Part shown: piece by piece, positions 1 through 9,780 of the stretch
How the letters are laid out: every line of letters starts with the position of its first letter
Position numbering within the stretch: the stretch's first letter is position 1
Origin: Pedobacter sp. MC2016-24
GTDB taxonomy: Bacteria; Bacteroidota; Bacteroidia; Sphingobacteriales; Sphingobacteriaceae
Assembly: GCF_015223055.1 (NCBI RefSeq)
Contig: NZ_JADFBX010000003.1
Span: 1-64,000 of the forward strand
Reading direction: 5' to 3'
DNA: 64,000 nucleotides
Notes under the pieces: model-generated
The model's database searches: none
Seen by the model: the letters and a program-made list of their open reading frames with translations, nothing else
Told to the model about the DNA's origin: nothing
Made by a program: the position numbers and the translations under genes

Positions 1-345
1 ATAGGCTATTCGCAGTTGATTTTAAACTGAAAATAACCCGTTTCCAGCTCAACAATCAAATTTTTTCGGCCCTGAATTGCACCCCTTATGCACGTGATAC
101 CATGCTATTAACTACGTCGGCTTTTGTTCGACTCTCGTCCGACTCTCCTTCGACTAATTCGAAAGAAAAGTGCTTCCAAATACGGGGCATATCAGGTCCA
201 TATCAATCTTGGCATATACGTTACTAAAGCCTCCAATAAAAATCCCAAATCCTCGGTAAGATCAACGCTTATCTCAGTCTTTTTATGGTAGAGATTTCTT
301 AATTCTTAATCAAAGGCAAGAAAATTCACTAATATTGTATGTCAA
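1..345. other. Intergenic leader region upstream of the first sigma factor
   Basis: No coding sequence was found on either strand. The stretch holds an 11-bp unit present three times at 126-158 (listed separately) and a weak -7-like motif TAATATTG at 330-337, just before the sigma-factor start. Nothing here resembles a tRNA, an insertion-sequence end or the end of a flanking gene. Confidence 0.6.
126..158. repeat. Triple 11-bp tandem repeat
   Basis: Three consecutive 11-bp units read GTTCGACTCTC, GTCCGACTCTC and CTTCGACTAAT. The first two differ at one base and the third diverges at both ends. The period is close to one helical turn. It sits about 190 bp upstream of the sigma-factor start and could be a protein-binding array or a dispersed intergenic repeat; the sequence does not say which. 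Confidence 0.55.
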
Positions 346-909
346 ATGAACAGCCCACTTGATATCTCTGAATTTGAGGCCTTTTTCAAAGCGAACTACA
401 AATTCCTGTGTCTTACATCTTTCCAGATCGTAAAAGATGAAGATGTGGCCAAAGACCTGGTGCAGGAATTTTTCATGAACCTCTGGCAAAGACGAAATGA
501 GGTCAACATTCAAGCCTCTTTCCGGTCATATGCTTCCGGGGCTGTTCGCAACCTGAGTCTGCTGTACCTAAAAAGAGATAAAAAAGAACAAGACAAGCTA
601 CAGATCTTTACAGAAGCAGAATTGGATGAGGTTTATCAGGATAACGAAGAAGAACTATTACAAAGAGAACACATCGATATCCGCGTGATGCAAATGGTGG
701 ATCAATTACCTGCAGATCGCAAAAAAGTATTTCTGGCATATGTAGTGGATGGCTTGTCTTATGCACAAATCGCAGAAAAATACGACATTTCTGTGAACAC
801 CGTAAAAACCCAAATGAAACGTGCTTATGCTGCCTTAAAAGCCCAGGTTGCTGACGATCCATTGAGTGTAATTGTATTTTCTATCCTGTTTTCTGAAATA
901 ATTAAATAA
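346..909 (+). CDS. ECF-type RNA polymerase sigma factor (cassette 1)
   Basis: A 187-residue sigma-70 family protein of the ECF class. Region 2 is visible around residues 15-80, with the LVQEFFMNLWQRR helix that contacts core polymerase and the -10 element. Region 4 (about 115-170) has the helix-turn-helix SYAQIAEKYDISVNTVKTQM. The last 15 or so residues are unusually hydrophobic (SVIVFSILF), as in the other three sigma factors of this window. The next gene is a FecR anti-sigma factor, so this factor is expected to be held at the membrane until the cassette's SusC signals. It would then transcribe the SusC/SusD/protease genes. The start lies only a few bases after a weak -7-like motif, so the leader may be very short. 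Confidence 0.93.
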   Translation: MNSPLDISEFEAFFKANYKFLCLTSFQIVKDEDVAKDLVQEFFMNLWQRRNEVNIQASFRSYASGAVRNLSLLYLKRDKKEQDKLQIFTEAELDEVYQDNEEELLQREHIDIRVMQMVDQLPADRKKVFLAYVVDGLSYAQIAEKYDISVNTVKTQMKRAYAALKAQVADDPLSVIVFSILFSEIIK

Positions 910-972
910 AATTTCTTCCTGCTGTCACCCTAAATTGATTTTTTGATAACATAATAGTAACAATCACCTATT

Positions 973-2148
973 ATGGAGTCAAATCAAACAAATTGGGAAC
1001 AAATCTTACGTGCAAAAGAAAAAGGCATCTCGCTGGATTCTGCCCGCATGAAAATGCTTTTGGAGACGCTCTCTCCTGAAGAACTTGAATTGATCGACAA
1101 CCTGGAAAATGACGGCTTGCTGTTCAGATCCGTAAACCTCATGAACCAGGTCGATGAAGATCAGGCCTGGAAAGAGCTGAATCTACAACCGCTAACAAAG
1201 AAACTGTATCCTTCCTGGATCAGGTATGCTGCGGCAGCGCTCATTCCAGTTTTCGCCATTGCCGCCCTTTATTACTGGAGCAATAAACAACCTGGTACTA
1301 CTGCAAATGATTTTTCTAAACTAGCCGCTACGGATCACAAACGGGCAACGCTGGTATTGGCTAATGGAGAAGAGCTGGGCTTGAATCAGCAGACTGCGCT
1401 CAGCAAACTTAAAAATGTACAGGGTGCAAATGTAGAAAACCTGGATTCAACCGCCTTAAAATATACCGCCAACCAAACAATACAAGCGTCAACACAATTC
1501 AATGAACTCAGGGTGCCTAGAGGTGGCGAATATAAACTGGTTCTTGCTGATGGAACCCAGGTATGGGTAAACGCAGAAAGTAAACTGCGCTTCCCGGTGA
1601 ACTTTAACGGCGCAACGACCAGGGAAGTTTATCTGGAGGGTGGTGAGGCTTATTTTAAAGTGAGTAAAAATAAAGAAGTGCCTTTCATCGTGCATTCTGG
1701 CAGCATGGCCATCAAAGTATTGGGTACCTCATTTAACGTGAATACTTATTCAAAAAACATCAAAACAACCCTTGTTGAAGGACATGTGCAAATCAACGCA
1801 GGTAGTAAAAGCCTGGATCTATTGCCCGACCAGCAAGCGACTTTCAATGTACAATCTGCAAACCTCAGTAAAGAAAACATTGACGTAGAAGCGGATGTGG
1901 CCTGGAAAGATGGCTGGATGATTTTCCAGAGCAGCGAATTGAAAGACGTGATGGAACAATTGGGCCGCTGGTACGACTACAATATTGTGTTTGAATCCGA
2001 AAGGCTAAAACAAGTGCACTTCGGCGGAAAGTTAAGAAAATACAACGAGGTCGGAACCCTGCTCAGCATCATAGAAAAAACCAATTCTGTAAATATTGAG
2101 GTCAGGAACCAGACCATTTACATCAAAGAAATCCCTAAAAACCAATAA
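973..2148 (+). CDS. FecR-family anti-sigma factor (cassette 1)
   Basis: A 391-residue single-pass inner-membrane anti-sigma factor. The N-terminal 80 residues are cytoplasmic and should bind the sigma factor. A transmembrane helix lies at about 83-102. A periplasmic FecR domain follows at about 175-275, with the typical RVPRGGEYKLVLADGTQVW and the LGTSFNV strand. A C-terminal DUF4974/STN-like domain at about 310-385 is the expected contact for the STN domain of SusC. It follows the sigma gene after 63 bp and precedes a SusC that carries an STN domain, so all partners of a trans-envelope signalling chain are present. The family assignment is secure; the substrate that triggers it is not known. 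Confidence 0.93.
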   Translation: MESNQTNWEQILRAKEKGISLDSARMKMLLETLSPEELELIDNLENDGLLFRSVNLMNQVDEDQAWKELNLQPLTKKLYPSWIRYAAAALIPVFAIAALYYWSNKQPGTTANDFSKLAATDHKRATLVLANGEELGLNQQTALSKLKNVQGANVENLDSTALKYTANQTIQASTQFNELRVPRGGEYKLVLADGTQVWVNAESKLRFPVNFNGATTREVYLEGGEAYFKVSKNKEVPFIVHSGSMAIKVLGTSFNVNTYSKNIKTTLVEGHVQINAGSKSLDLLPDQQATFNVQSANLSKENIDVEADVAWKDGWMIFQSSELKDVMEQLGRWYDYNIVFESERLKQVHFGGKLRKYNEVGTLLSIIEKTNSVNIEVRNQTIYIKEIPKNQ

Positions 2149-2181
2149 TATATCAATCGTTAACCAACAACCTAAGCAAGA

Positions 2182-5100
2182 ATGATGAGAATTTTACCAA
2201 AAGCGTGGCTTAGCTGTTTTTTACTTGCACTTGTATGCAGTGTAATCAGTTTGACAGCCCATGCACAAACTCAAAAGGTTTCCTTAAACCTTAAAAATGC
2301 CAAAAGATCTGCTGCTGTACAGGCTTTGCAAAAGCAAACCAGCATGGAGTTCTTTTACAACGAAGATGAATTGAACAAATTCGCCTCGGTAACGCTCTCA
2401 GTAAAGGACAAAACAATCAGTGAAGTGCTTAACCTCATCCTGGAAGGAACAGGAATGAAGTTCAGTATCGAAAAAAATGTAGTGGTCATCAGTCTGCCGG
2501 TTACGCAGATTGGTAGCCCGACATTGAAAATCAAGGTTTCAGGGAAAGTAACCGATGATAAAGGTTTACCCATTCCAGGGGTGAACATTGTAGAACCCCA
2601 ATCCAAAACGGGAACAACTTCCAACAGTAATGGGGAGTATGTGATCTCGGTAGATAAAGGTGCTACCATTAAATTCAGCTTTATTGGGATGAAACCGCAT
2701 ACATTGCCGCTAACAGCAGTTGGGGATGTGAAGCTGGTGACCAGAAACGTAACCATGCAGGAAGACAACAGCATGATGAATGAGGTGGTGGTTACGGGTT
2801 ATCAGAACATTTCCAGACGAGATTTGGTGGGCGCTACAGCTACAGTGAAACTGGAAGATATCAAAATTGCAGGAACCAATCAGATCGATAAATTATTGCA
2901 GGGACAATTGGCTGGGGTTGCTGTGACCAATTCTTCAGGTTTAGTAGGTTCAAAACCTAAAGTAAGGGTTAGGGGAACGTCAACCTTATTGGGTAGTCAG
3001 GAGCCCGTATGGGTGGTTGATGGTATTATCCAGGAAGATCCTATTCCTTTCGATTACCAGCAATTGAACTCAATTAGTTCACAGACGTCTAATGATGCGA
3101 TTAAAAATCTGGTAGGAAGCACTGTTGCTTTCTTGAACGTGGATGATATTGAGGATATTACCGTGTTGAAAGATGCTTCATCTACAGCGATTTATGGTGT
3201 CAAAGCAGCCAATGGTGTAATTGTGATTACCACGAAGAAAGGTAAGTCAGGTAAGCCAACCATTGGTTATTCGACCAATTTAACCACTGCTCAAAAACCA
3301 AATTATGGTCAGTTTAACCTGATGAATTCTAAAGAGAGAATTGATGTATCTAAAGAAATATATGCGCGGGGTTTACAATTTGCAGTAACTCCTGATCCAA
3401 TTTCCTACGAAGGCTTACTTGCCAATTTGTTTGACAAGACCATTACACAAGACCAGTTTGTTTCAAGGGTAAATAAATTAGAAACGAACAACACCGATTG
3501 GTTTGATTTATTATTTCAAGCTCCTTTTAGCCAGACACACAGTTTGAGTATTTCAGGTGGGTCAGATCAAACAACTTATTATGGCTCTTTGGGCTATATG
3601 AATGATAGGGGAAATACCAAAGGTAATGAGCAAAAAAGGTATACTGCATCTGTAAATATCAACAGTAGTTTAACCGATAACTTGCGTATAGGAATGAAGT
3701 TGAATGGGTCAAAAAGCAATACCCAAGGCTTTTATCAGGTTGATCCTTTCAATTATGCTTTTAATACCAGTAGAACAATCTCTGCATTTAATGAAGATGG
3801 CACTCCATATTTTTATGCTGCACCCAATACACGATCTGGGTCTTACAAATACAATGTTTTAAACGAATTGTCCCAAACGGGGAATACGAATAAAATGAAT
3901 ACCATTAATATGGCTGCGAACCTTGAATATAAATTCCTCAAGGATTTCACATTCCAATCTTTGTTGGGTTTCGGATATAACCAAACGCTAGCCACTACCT
4001 ACGCTACGGAGCTATCAAATTACATCACTACTACGCGTGGTTATGAATATGGGACAGCTGTACCTGGCTCTGTAGCTTATCTTTCCTCACCGCTTCCAGT
4101 TGGTGGTGTGTACAATGCATTTTCAGTAAGCAATCAATCGGTTACATTTCGAAATAGTTTGGCTTACAGCAAGCGGCTACGATCGGGTAAAGACGGATTA
4201 AGCGTAATGGTTGGTCAGGAAATCAGAAGTTCAAAATATGATGGCTTAAATCAAACTAACTACGGATATTTACCAGATCGTGGCCAATCTTTTGTGCAGA
4301 TTCCATTAAGTTATACTGGAGTAGGTGGGGCGTTACCTAATACATTGTATGCAAACATGATTCCGGTAATTACGGATAGACTATCTAACTACTTGTCTTA
4401 TTTCGGTACAGCTACTTATAATTTTAATCAGAAATATGTATTGAATGCGAATATCCGTACCGATGCATCTAACCGTTTTGGTCAATACTCCAATCACAGG
4501 TTTTTGCCAATCTGGTCTCTCGGTGGAAAATGGAACATTGCCGAAGAAAAATGGTTTGATAACTTTTCCTGGCTGAACCAATTATCGGCCAGGTTGAGTT
4601 ATGGTTTCCAGGGTAATGTCGCTGAAAACTTTAGCCCGGATCTGGTAGCCCGGATACCAACAGATGGTACATCCATCAATCCAGTATCTGGAGATCCCGC
4701 ACTTTATATCAAAAGTTTAGCTTATAAAGACCTTAGGTGGGAAAGGAACAAAACAACCAATATCGGTTTAGACTTTGCTTTTTTTCGCAATCGCATTTCA
4801 GGGACTTTTGATTATTTCATTAAGAAAGGTTACGATGTAATTGTTCAAAAAACCATTCCGCTGGAATATGGATTATTAACCATGCCGATCAACGCTGGGA
4901 ATGTAAATAACAAAGGTTTTGAGGTGTCGATAAATATTGGTGCAATCAGAAATGCTGATTTTAATTGGAATATTGGCTTCAATACTTCGAAAACAACGAC
5001 AAATGTACTCCGTTCAGGTGCTGTTTCATTGAATGATTGGCAAACAGCAGCTTCTGGAGGTTTGTATAAAGAAGGTTATCCTTCATCTGCTATTTTTTCT

Positions 5101-5766
5101 TTCGATTTCGCAGGTCTGGATCCAAACAATGGAAATCCGATATTTAACGGACTGGACGTTGGCAAAAATCCTGGGGCTGCAACAGATATCACTAAAGGAA
5201 TGGTCTATTCAGGCCAATTGGATCCAAAATTCACTGGAGGATTGACCAATAACTTCAGATATAAATCGTTTACATTGAACACTTTCGTATATATCAGCAC
5301 AGGAAATGTGAAAAGATTGGCTGCTTTGTATCCAACAGCGACTTCAGCAAGTTCTGCACCATATCCATTCCAGAATCTTTCCGGAGAATTGGTAAACAGG
5401 TGGCGTCAGCCTGGAGATGAAGTGTACACGAATATTCCTTCACTACCAAGCGCGGGTCCCATTTCCTCCACAAGCATGTCAATTCCTGGAACTTCTCAAA
5501 CACCATATTTAAGAACGATGTATGATTACTCTACTGCCCGGGTTGTTGATGCCAGTTTTGCACGTTTGAGAAATGTTTCGCTAGGCTATATCGTGCCTGC
5601 TAAACAAATTCAAAAATATGGATTTAAATCATGTCAGCTCATGTTCTCTGCAACCAACCTTTTTTACGTCGCGGATAAACGCTTAAATGGTCAGGATCCA
5701 GAAGTTAACGGAAATAGCTTGCCTATTCCCCGCACCTATTCATTATCACTAAACATCGGTTTATAA
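2182..5766 (+). CDS. SusC/RagA-family TonB-dependent outer-membrane transporter with STN domain (cassette 1)
   Basis: A 1194-residue TonB-dependent transporter. A signal peptide ends near residue 28 (AHA/QTQ). An STN signalling domain follows at about 30-105, then a carboxypeptidase-regulatory-like beta domain at about 117-200 and the SusC signature with plug at about 200-360 (NEVVVTGYQ; later VLKDASSTAIYG). The rest is a 22-strand barrel ending in a beta-strand. With the SusD lipoprotein 10 bp downstream it forms the pedal-bin importer typical of Bacteroidota, driven by TonB-ExbBD. The STN domain shows that it also signals to the FecR protein just upstream. The downstream proteases suggest peptides as cargo, which is inference from context. 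Confidence 0.95.
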   Translation: MMRILPKAWLSCFLLALVCSVISLTAHAQTQKVSLNLKNAKRSAAVQALQKQTSMEFFYNEDELNKFASVTLSVKDKTISEVLNLILEGTGMKFSIEKNVVVISLPVTQIGSPTLKIKVSGKVTDDKGLPIPGVNIVEPQSKTGTTSNSNGEYVISVDKGATIKFSFIGMKPHTLPLTAVGDVKLVTRNVTMQEDNSMMNEVVVTGYQNISRRDLVGATATVKLEDIKIAGTNQIDKLLQGQLAGVAVTNSSGLVGSKPKVRVRGTSTLLGSQEPVWVVDGIIQEDPIPFDYQQLNSISSQTSNDAIKNLVGSTVAFLNVDDIEDITVLKDASSTAIYGVKAANGVIVITTKKGKSGKPTIGYSTNLTTAQKPNYGQFNLMNSKERIDVSKEIYARGLQFAVTPDPISYEGLLANLFDKTITQDQFVSRVNKLETNNTDWFDLLFQAPFSQTHSLSISGGSDQTTYYGSLGYMNDRGNTKGNEQKRYTASVNINSSLTDNLRIGMKLNGSKSNTQGFYQVDPFNYAFNTSRTISAFNEDGTPYFYAAPNTRSGSYKYNVLNELSQTGNTNKMNTINMAANLEYKFLKDFTFQSLLGFGYNQTLATTYATELSNYITTTRGYEYGTAVPGSVAYLSSPLPVGGVYNAFSVSNQSVTFRNSLAYSKRLRSGKDGLSVMVGQEIRSSKYDGLNQTNYGYLPDRGQSFVQIPLSYTGVGGALPNTLYANMIPVITDRLSNYLSYFGTATYNFNQKYVLNANIRTDASNRFGQYSNHRFLPIWSLGGKWNIAEEKWFDNFSWLNQLSARLSYGFQGNVAENFSPDLVARIPTDGTSINPVSGDPALYIKSLAYKDLRWERNKTTNIGLDFAFFRNRISGTFDYFIKKGYDVIVQKTIPLEYGLLTMPINAGNVNNKGFEVSINIGAIRNADFNWNIGFNTSKTTTNVLRSGAVSLNDWQTAASGGLYKEGYPSSAIFSFDFAGLDPNNGNPIFNGLDVGKNPGAATDITKGMVYSGQLDPKFTGGLTNNFRYKSFTLNTFVYISTGNVKRLAALYPTATSASSAPYPFQNLSGELVNRWRQPGDEVYTNIPSLPSAGPISSTSMSIPGTSQTPYLRTMYDYSTARVVDASFARLRNVSLGYIVPAKQIQKYGFKSCQLMFSATNLFYVADKRLNGQDPEVNGNSLPIPRTYSLSLNIGL

Positions 5767-5776
5767 TAAGCAGATT

Positions 5777-7258
5777 ATGAAAAAATATTTTAAAATACTT
5801 GCGCTTATTTGCTTAACAATAAACGCCGTTTCCTGCAAAAAAGGCTTTCTGGAAGAAAGTAGTCAAGACTTGGTTCGCCCTACGACCACTGCAGCATTAA
5901 ATCAGTTGATGACCGGTGAAGCCTACGCTTTAACTACAACAGCACCGTTGAATGATTATCTAGATTTATTAACAGATGACATTCAATCGAACTATAATGC
6001 GAATGCAACCATTGTTACTGGTTTGAATAAGTACGCCCCGGTATTTACCTGGGATCGAAAGATGATCGACAAATTGGTGGAGGTGGCTCCAACGGGGAAT
6101 AATACCTGGTACAATTATTATAACAGAATTAAAGGTTGTAATGTCGTTTTGGATTATGTGGAAGGGGTAGAAGGAACACAAGCAGAGAAAGACAATTTAC
6201 GTGGTCAGGCTTTAGCTTTAAGATCTTATTATTATTTTGTATTGGTTAACCTTTTTGGTAAACCTTATTACAGCACTGCAACAAATCCTACAACAGATTT
6301 AGGTGTCCCTATACTCTTAACCGCTGATGTTTCGGATGCTCCGATGCCAAGAGCAACCGTTAAGGAAGTGTATGCACAAATAGAAAAAGATTTGTTGACC
6401 GCAGTGCCGCTATTGGATGCCAATGGGCAAAGCAATCACGTCTATAAATTTAATGCCACGGCTGCTAAGCTATTGTTATCCAGGGTTTATCTTTATATGG
6501 GCAACTGGGATGAAAGTTTGAAGTATTCAGACCTGGTTATACAGGCGAAACCTACACTTCAGCAATATAACTCCGTTATTGGGACACTTTTTCCAATTTC
6601 CTATGGTGCGACCTCCCCCGAGGTAATATGGGGATATGGAAGTTCCTCAGAGCTCACTGTAATGCCTTTGGCTGGAGCGGCAGGAGTAGCAGCGAAAGCC
6701 GGATTTACAGTTTCTGAGTCTTTCATTAATACTTATGAGGTAGCCGATCTGCGATTAACTTATAGCTTTAGAAATACTGCATTTATTGATGGAAGCGCAA
6801 TTGTGAGTTATAAATCAGGTTCTGCTAAGTATTCTACGGCAAATACAACAATCAGTAATGGAAAAGCTTTCAGAACGGCAGAAGCTTATCTGAACCGTGC
6901 CGAGGCTTATATTCAAAAAGCCATTGCAGGTGATGGATCAGCCCTTACCAAAGCTTTAGCTGATATCAATTATTTACGTTCTAATCGAATAAAAATAGCA
7001 AATTATGCACCAATTACTATAACGGATCCCCAGGCCCTATTTACTTTTTATAAAGCTGAACGCAGACGTGAACTTTGCTTAGAGGATCATCGCTGGTTTG
7101 ATTTACGTCGTTGGGGAATGTCCGAAATGACCCATACCATTCAGGTGGTAACGGGTGTGGTACAAACGGTAACGCTTAATCAGAATGATAGTCGTTATAC
7201 CCTGGATGTACCCGCAGAAGCATTAAAGCGCAATCCTAGTCTTGTTCAAAATCCATAA
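5777..7258 (+). CDS. SusD/RagB-family surface lipoprotein (cassette 1)
   Basis: A 493-residue SusD-like lid protein. The signal peptide ends in a lipobox with Cys20 (NAVSC) followed by Lys-Lys, consistent with lipidation and export to the outer membrane. TPR-like helical segments typical of the family are visible (ALRSYYYFVLVNLFGKP near 148-164; LLLSRVYLYMGNWD near 230). The C-terminal signature ERRRELCLEDHRWFDLRRWG is characteristic of RagB/SusD. It should cap the SusC barrel and capture ligand. It is co-transcribed with SusC (10 bp gap) and followed 17 bp later by a metallohydrolase-like lipoprotein. Confidence 0.94.
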   Translation: MKKYFKILALICLTINAVSCKKGFLEESSQDLVRPTTTAALNQLMTGEAYALTTTAPLNDYLDLLTDDIQSNYNANATIVTGLNKYAPVFTWDRKMIDKLVEVAPTGNNTWYNYYNRIKGCNVVLDYVEGVEGTQAEKDNLRGQALALRSYYYFVLVNLFGKPYYSTATNPTTDLGVPILLTADVSDAPMPRATVKEVYAQIEKDLLTAVPLLDANGQSNHVYKFNATAAKLLLSRVYLYMGNWDESLKYSDLVIQAKPTLQQYNSVIGTLFPISYGATSPEVIWGYGSSSELTVMPLAGAAGVAAKAGFTVSESFINTYEVADLRLTYSFRNTAFIDGSAIVSYKSGSAKYSTANTTISNGKAFRTAEAYLNRAEAYIQKAIAGDGSALTKALADINYLRSNRIKIANYAPITITDPQALFTFYKAERRRELCLEDHRWFDLRRWGMSEMTHTIQVVTGVVQTVTLNQNDSRYTLDVPAEALKRNPSLVQNP

Positions 7259-7275
7259 TCTTAACATTAGATACG

Positions 7276-8133
7276 ATGAAGATCTTAAATTATTTAACCC
7301 TGATTATACTATTTGGTTTATCGCTCACCGGTTGTAAGAAAAAGGAAGCTGCCCTTGAGCCTTCTGAAATAACCATTCAATATCAATTGCCTCAAGGTAA
7401 TCATGATTACGATCCGGAACTGGTAGACCTAAATAAAAAATATGGAAGCTATTTTCTGTATAAATTTAGTGCCATAGACTTTGCCGCGAATCCTGTTTAT
7501 GGGGCGGGAGGCTTTAACGAATCTTATCTTGTTGATGAGGCTGATGAGGCCTACGTAGGTAAGGTTCTAAACTTTATTAAAAGGAACTGGCTAAATTATT
7601 ATTCTGATGAATTTTTAAAAAATAATTTGCCCTTTAAAGTGCTATTGGGGCAGAAACTAAGACTTAAAGCTTCCCCTACAAGTAACTACAATGTATTGTC
7701 GAATTTTAATCAAATGACACTGAACAACTTTTCGGCGGCTTTTGATAGCATGACTGACCCACAAAAGAAGACTTATGTGAATAGTTTACATGCTGAGTTT
7801 TTCAATTTTATATTAAGCCGGGGAAAATTGGATGTACCAGCCGATTTCGCTGCAGTTACGAATTATACAACTGCAGCCACATTTACAAATTACTATGCAT
7901 TGGGGTATGTGAATTATGTAGTAGCCATTGGGGATAATAAACTAAATAAAGACTTCTTGTCTTATGTTGGATTAATCACTTCTAAAACAAAGGCGGAGCT
8001 TGATGCATCAATATTAAGCCCAACTAATGATACTGCAGGATTGATCAAGAAGAAATACAATTTCATTGTCAATTATTATAAAACGAAATACAACATTGAC
8101 TTGCAGGCAATAGGAAATGCAGGTGTAATCTAA
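7276..8133 (+). CDS. Zinc-metallohydrolase-like lipoprotein lacking zinc ligands
   Basis: A 285-residue lipoprotein (lipobox Cys20, LTGC followed by three Lys). Its length, position directly after SusD and overall pattern suit the substrate-import-associated zinc metallohydrolase lipoproteins (Peptidase_Mx1/TIGR04549 type), which normally carry an HHEFxH-like HExxH motif. Here the equivalent stretch reads SLHAEFFNFIL. Residues 173-177 are A-E-F-F-N, so Glu174 is kept but both zinc histidines are replaced. No other HExxH is present. It is therefore probably a non-catalytic relative acting as a binding or accessory subunit of the SusCD complex. Family membership is inferred from pattern and context and should be tested with a profile search. 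Confidence 0.72.
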   Translation: MKILNYLTLIILFGLSLTGCKKKEAALEPSEITIQYQLPQGNHDYDPELVDLNKKYGSYFLYKFSAIDFAANPVYGAGGFNESYLVDEADEAYVGKVLNFIKRNWLNYYSDEFLKNNLPFKVLLGQKLRLKASPTSNYNVLSNFNQMTLNNFSAAFDSMTDPQKKTYVNSLHAEFFNFILSRGKLDVPADFAAVTNYTTAATFTNYYALGYVNYVVAIGDNKLNKDFLSYVGLITSKTKAELDASILSPTNDTAGLIKKKYNFIVNYYKTKYNIDLQAIGNAGVI

Positions 8134-8145
8134 GCTATACGAGCG

Positions 8146-9780
8146 ATGAGAGGATCCCTGATATACATTGGTCTGTTTTGCCTACCTGCGCTTGTTCAGG
8201 CGCAGGTAGCTAGCGGACTGAAAGTGAAAGCCGAAACAAAAGAAAGACAGCAGGTTAAAGCAGACTTAACCCCTAAAGACTGGTATTTAAAAGGTTTTGC
8301 AAAAGATACCGTTTACGGTATCCAGGCAAAACAAGCTTACCAAGAATTGCTGAAAGGAAAAACAGCAAGTAAGGTGATTGTAGCCGTTTTGGATGTCGGT
8401 ATAGATACCAATCACCCAGCTTTAAAAGGAGTCCTTTGGACGAACAAAAAGGAAATTCCGGGTAACGGAATGGACGATGATAAGAACGGCTATATCGATG
8501 ATGTACACGGCTGGAATTTCCTGGGTGGAAAAAAAGCAGATGTCAATGTGGAGGAAGGAAATCTGGAAGCTGACCGTGAATATGTGCGTTTAACCAAATT
8601 TTACAAAGGTCGAGATACTACCTTACTGAAAGGAAATGAAAGGGCATACCTTGATCTGGTTAGAAAATATTCTGCCTTGTATAAAAAAGATCCCAATTCT
8701 TCGATGCGGGTTAATTTGTTAAAAGATATTAAAAGAGTACTGGATGCACTTACAGCCCAGATCAAAGATAGAGCGGTAACGTTTGCTGATGTATATGCCA
8801 TTGTTCCTCCTAAGAATGATCCGGGATTTAATCTGGCCTTATGGTACTTGCAAACTCGTGGAAGTGCTTCGGGAATGGACAATACCAGTTCAGCAACTAA
8901 ACTTTACAACTCAGTGGATTTTCTAAAGAATGGTTTTGAAGAAGATTATCCAAATGCATGGCTGATTGCTGCAAGGAATTACCGTGAGGTGATCTATGCC
9001 GGACAACCAAATACAACAGGTAATCACTATGGCAACAGCAACCTGAATGTGGGTTCGCCAGATCATGGTACCCATGTTGCAGGAATTATTGCTGCAACAC
9101 CTCAGCCAGATGGCGAATTACAGGGGATTGCCCCGAGCGCCGAAATTATGGGCTTAAGGGTATTACTTGCTGGTGGGGATGAATACGATCAGGACATTGC
9201 CAATGCCATCAGGTATGCAGTAGACAACGGCGCTAAAATCATCAACATGAGTTTTGGCAAATACCTGTCTCCGCAAAAGAAACTGGTAGACGATGCCATA
9301 AAATATGCTGCACAAAAAAATGTATTGCTGGTTAGAGGAGCTGGAAACGATGGTGCCAACATCGATGTGACGCCTTTTTATCCGAGCCAGTTTTTAGCAG
9401 ATGGAACTGTAGCTAAAAACGTAATTACCGTTGGTGCTACGGATATGACGGGCAATAAGGCTGGTTTTAGCAATTATGGTCTGAAATCAGTAGATGTCTT
9501 TGCACCAGGTGTTAAAATCTATTCCTCAGTTGCTGGCGGGAAATATGCTTTTAAAGAAGGTACCAGTATGGCCTCACCGGTTGTTGCAGGTGCTGCAGCC
9601 CTGATGCTTTCTTATTATCCAAATCTTACCGCCGTCCAATTGAAGGATGTCCTGATGCAATCTGTCACAAAACCAGTTGTGCCTGCTGCAAAAGGAAAGT
9701 CACTTGCAGAAGAATCAGTAAGTGCAGGAATTGTCAATGTATACGAAGCTTTAAAACTAGCTGCTCAAATTAAACCCTGA
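8146..9780 (+). CDS. Secreted S8 (subtilisin-family) serine peptidase, first of a tandem pair
   Basis: A 544-residue exported subtilase with a signal peptide of about 20 residues ending AQA/Q. The catalytic triad is visible: Asp83 in VAVLDVGIDTNHP, His307 in DHGTHVAG, Ser474 in EGTSMASPVVAG. The oxyanion Asn lies in VRGAGNDGAN. The Asp-His spacing is about 224 residues, against about 30 in subtilisin, owing to a large lysine-rich helical insertion (about 125-290). There is no obvious prodomain between the signal peptide and Asp83 beyond about 60 residues. Its stop overlaps the start of the paralogue downstream (TGATG), so the two are translationally coupled. It probably degrades protein or peptide substrates for the SusCD system. 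Confidence 0.93.
   Translation: MRGSLIYIGLFCLPALVQAQVASGLKVKAETKERQQVKADLTPKDWYLKGFAKDTVYGIQAKQAYQELLKGKTASKVIVAVLDVGIDTNHPALKGVLWTNKKEIPGNGMDDDKNGYIDDVHGWNFLGGKKADVNVEEGNLEADREYVRLTKFYKGRDTTLLKGNERAYLDLVRKYSALYKKDPNSSMRVNLLKDIKRVLDALTAQIKDRAVTFADVYAIVPPKNDPGFNLALWYLQTRGSASGMDNTSSATKLYNSVDFLKNGFEEDYPNAWLIAARNYREVIYAGQPNTTGNHYGNSNLNVGSPDHGTHVAGIIAATPQPDGELQGIAPSAEIMGLRVLLAGGDEYDQDIANAIRYAVDNGAKIINMSFGKYLSPQKKLVDDAIKYAAQKNVLLVRGAGNDGANIDVTPFYPSQFLADGTVAKNVITVGATDMTGNKAGFSNYGLKSVDVFAPGVKIYSSVAGGKYAFKEGTSMASPVVAGAAALMLSYYPNLTAVQLKDVLMQSVTKPVVPAAKGKSLAEESVSAGIVNVYEALKLAAQIKP

Noticed and set aside
126..145. GTTCGACTC resembling a tRNA T-loop
   Set aside because: No acceptor stem, D-arm or anticodon arm can be paired around it; it is part of the 11-bp repeat.
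2355..2774. A 139-residue open frame antisense to the cassette 1 SusC gene
   Set aside because: It lies wholly inside a conserved gene, has no recognisable domain and is explained as a shadow frame.
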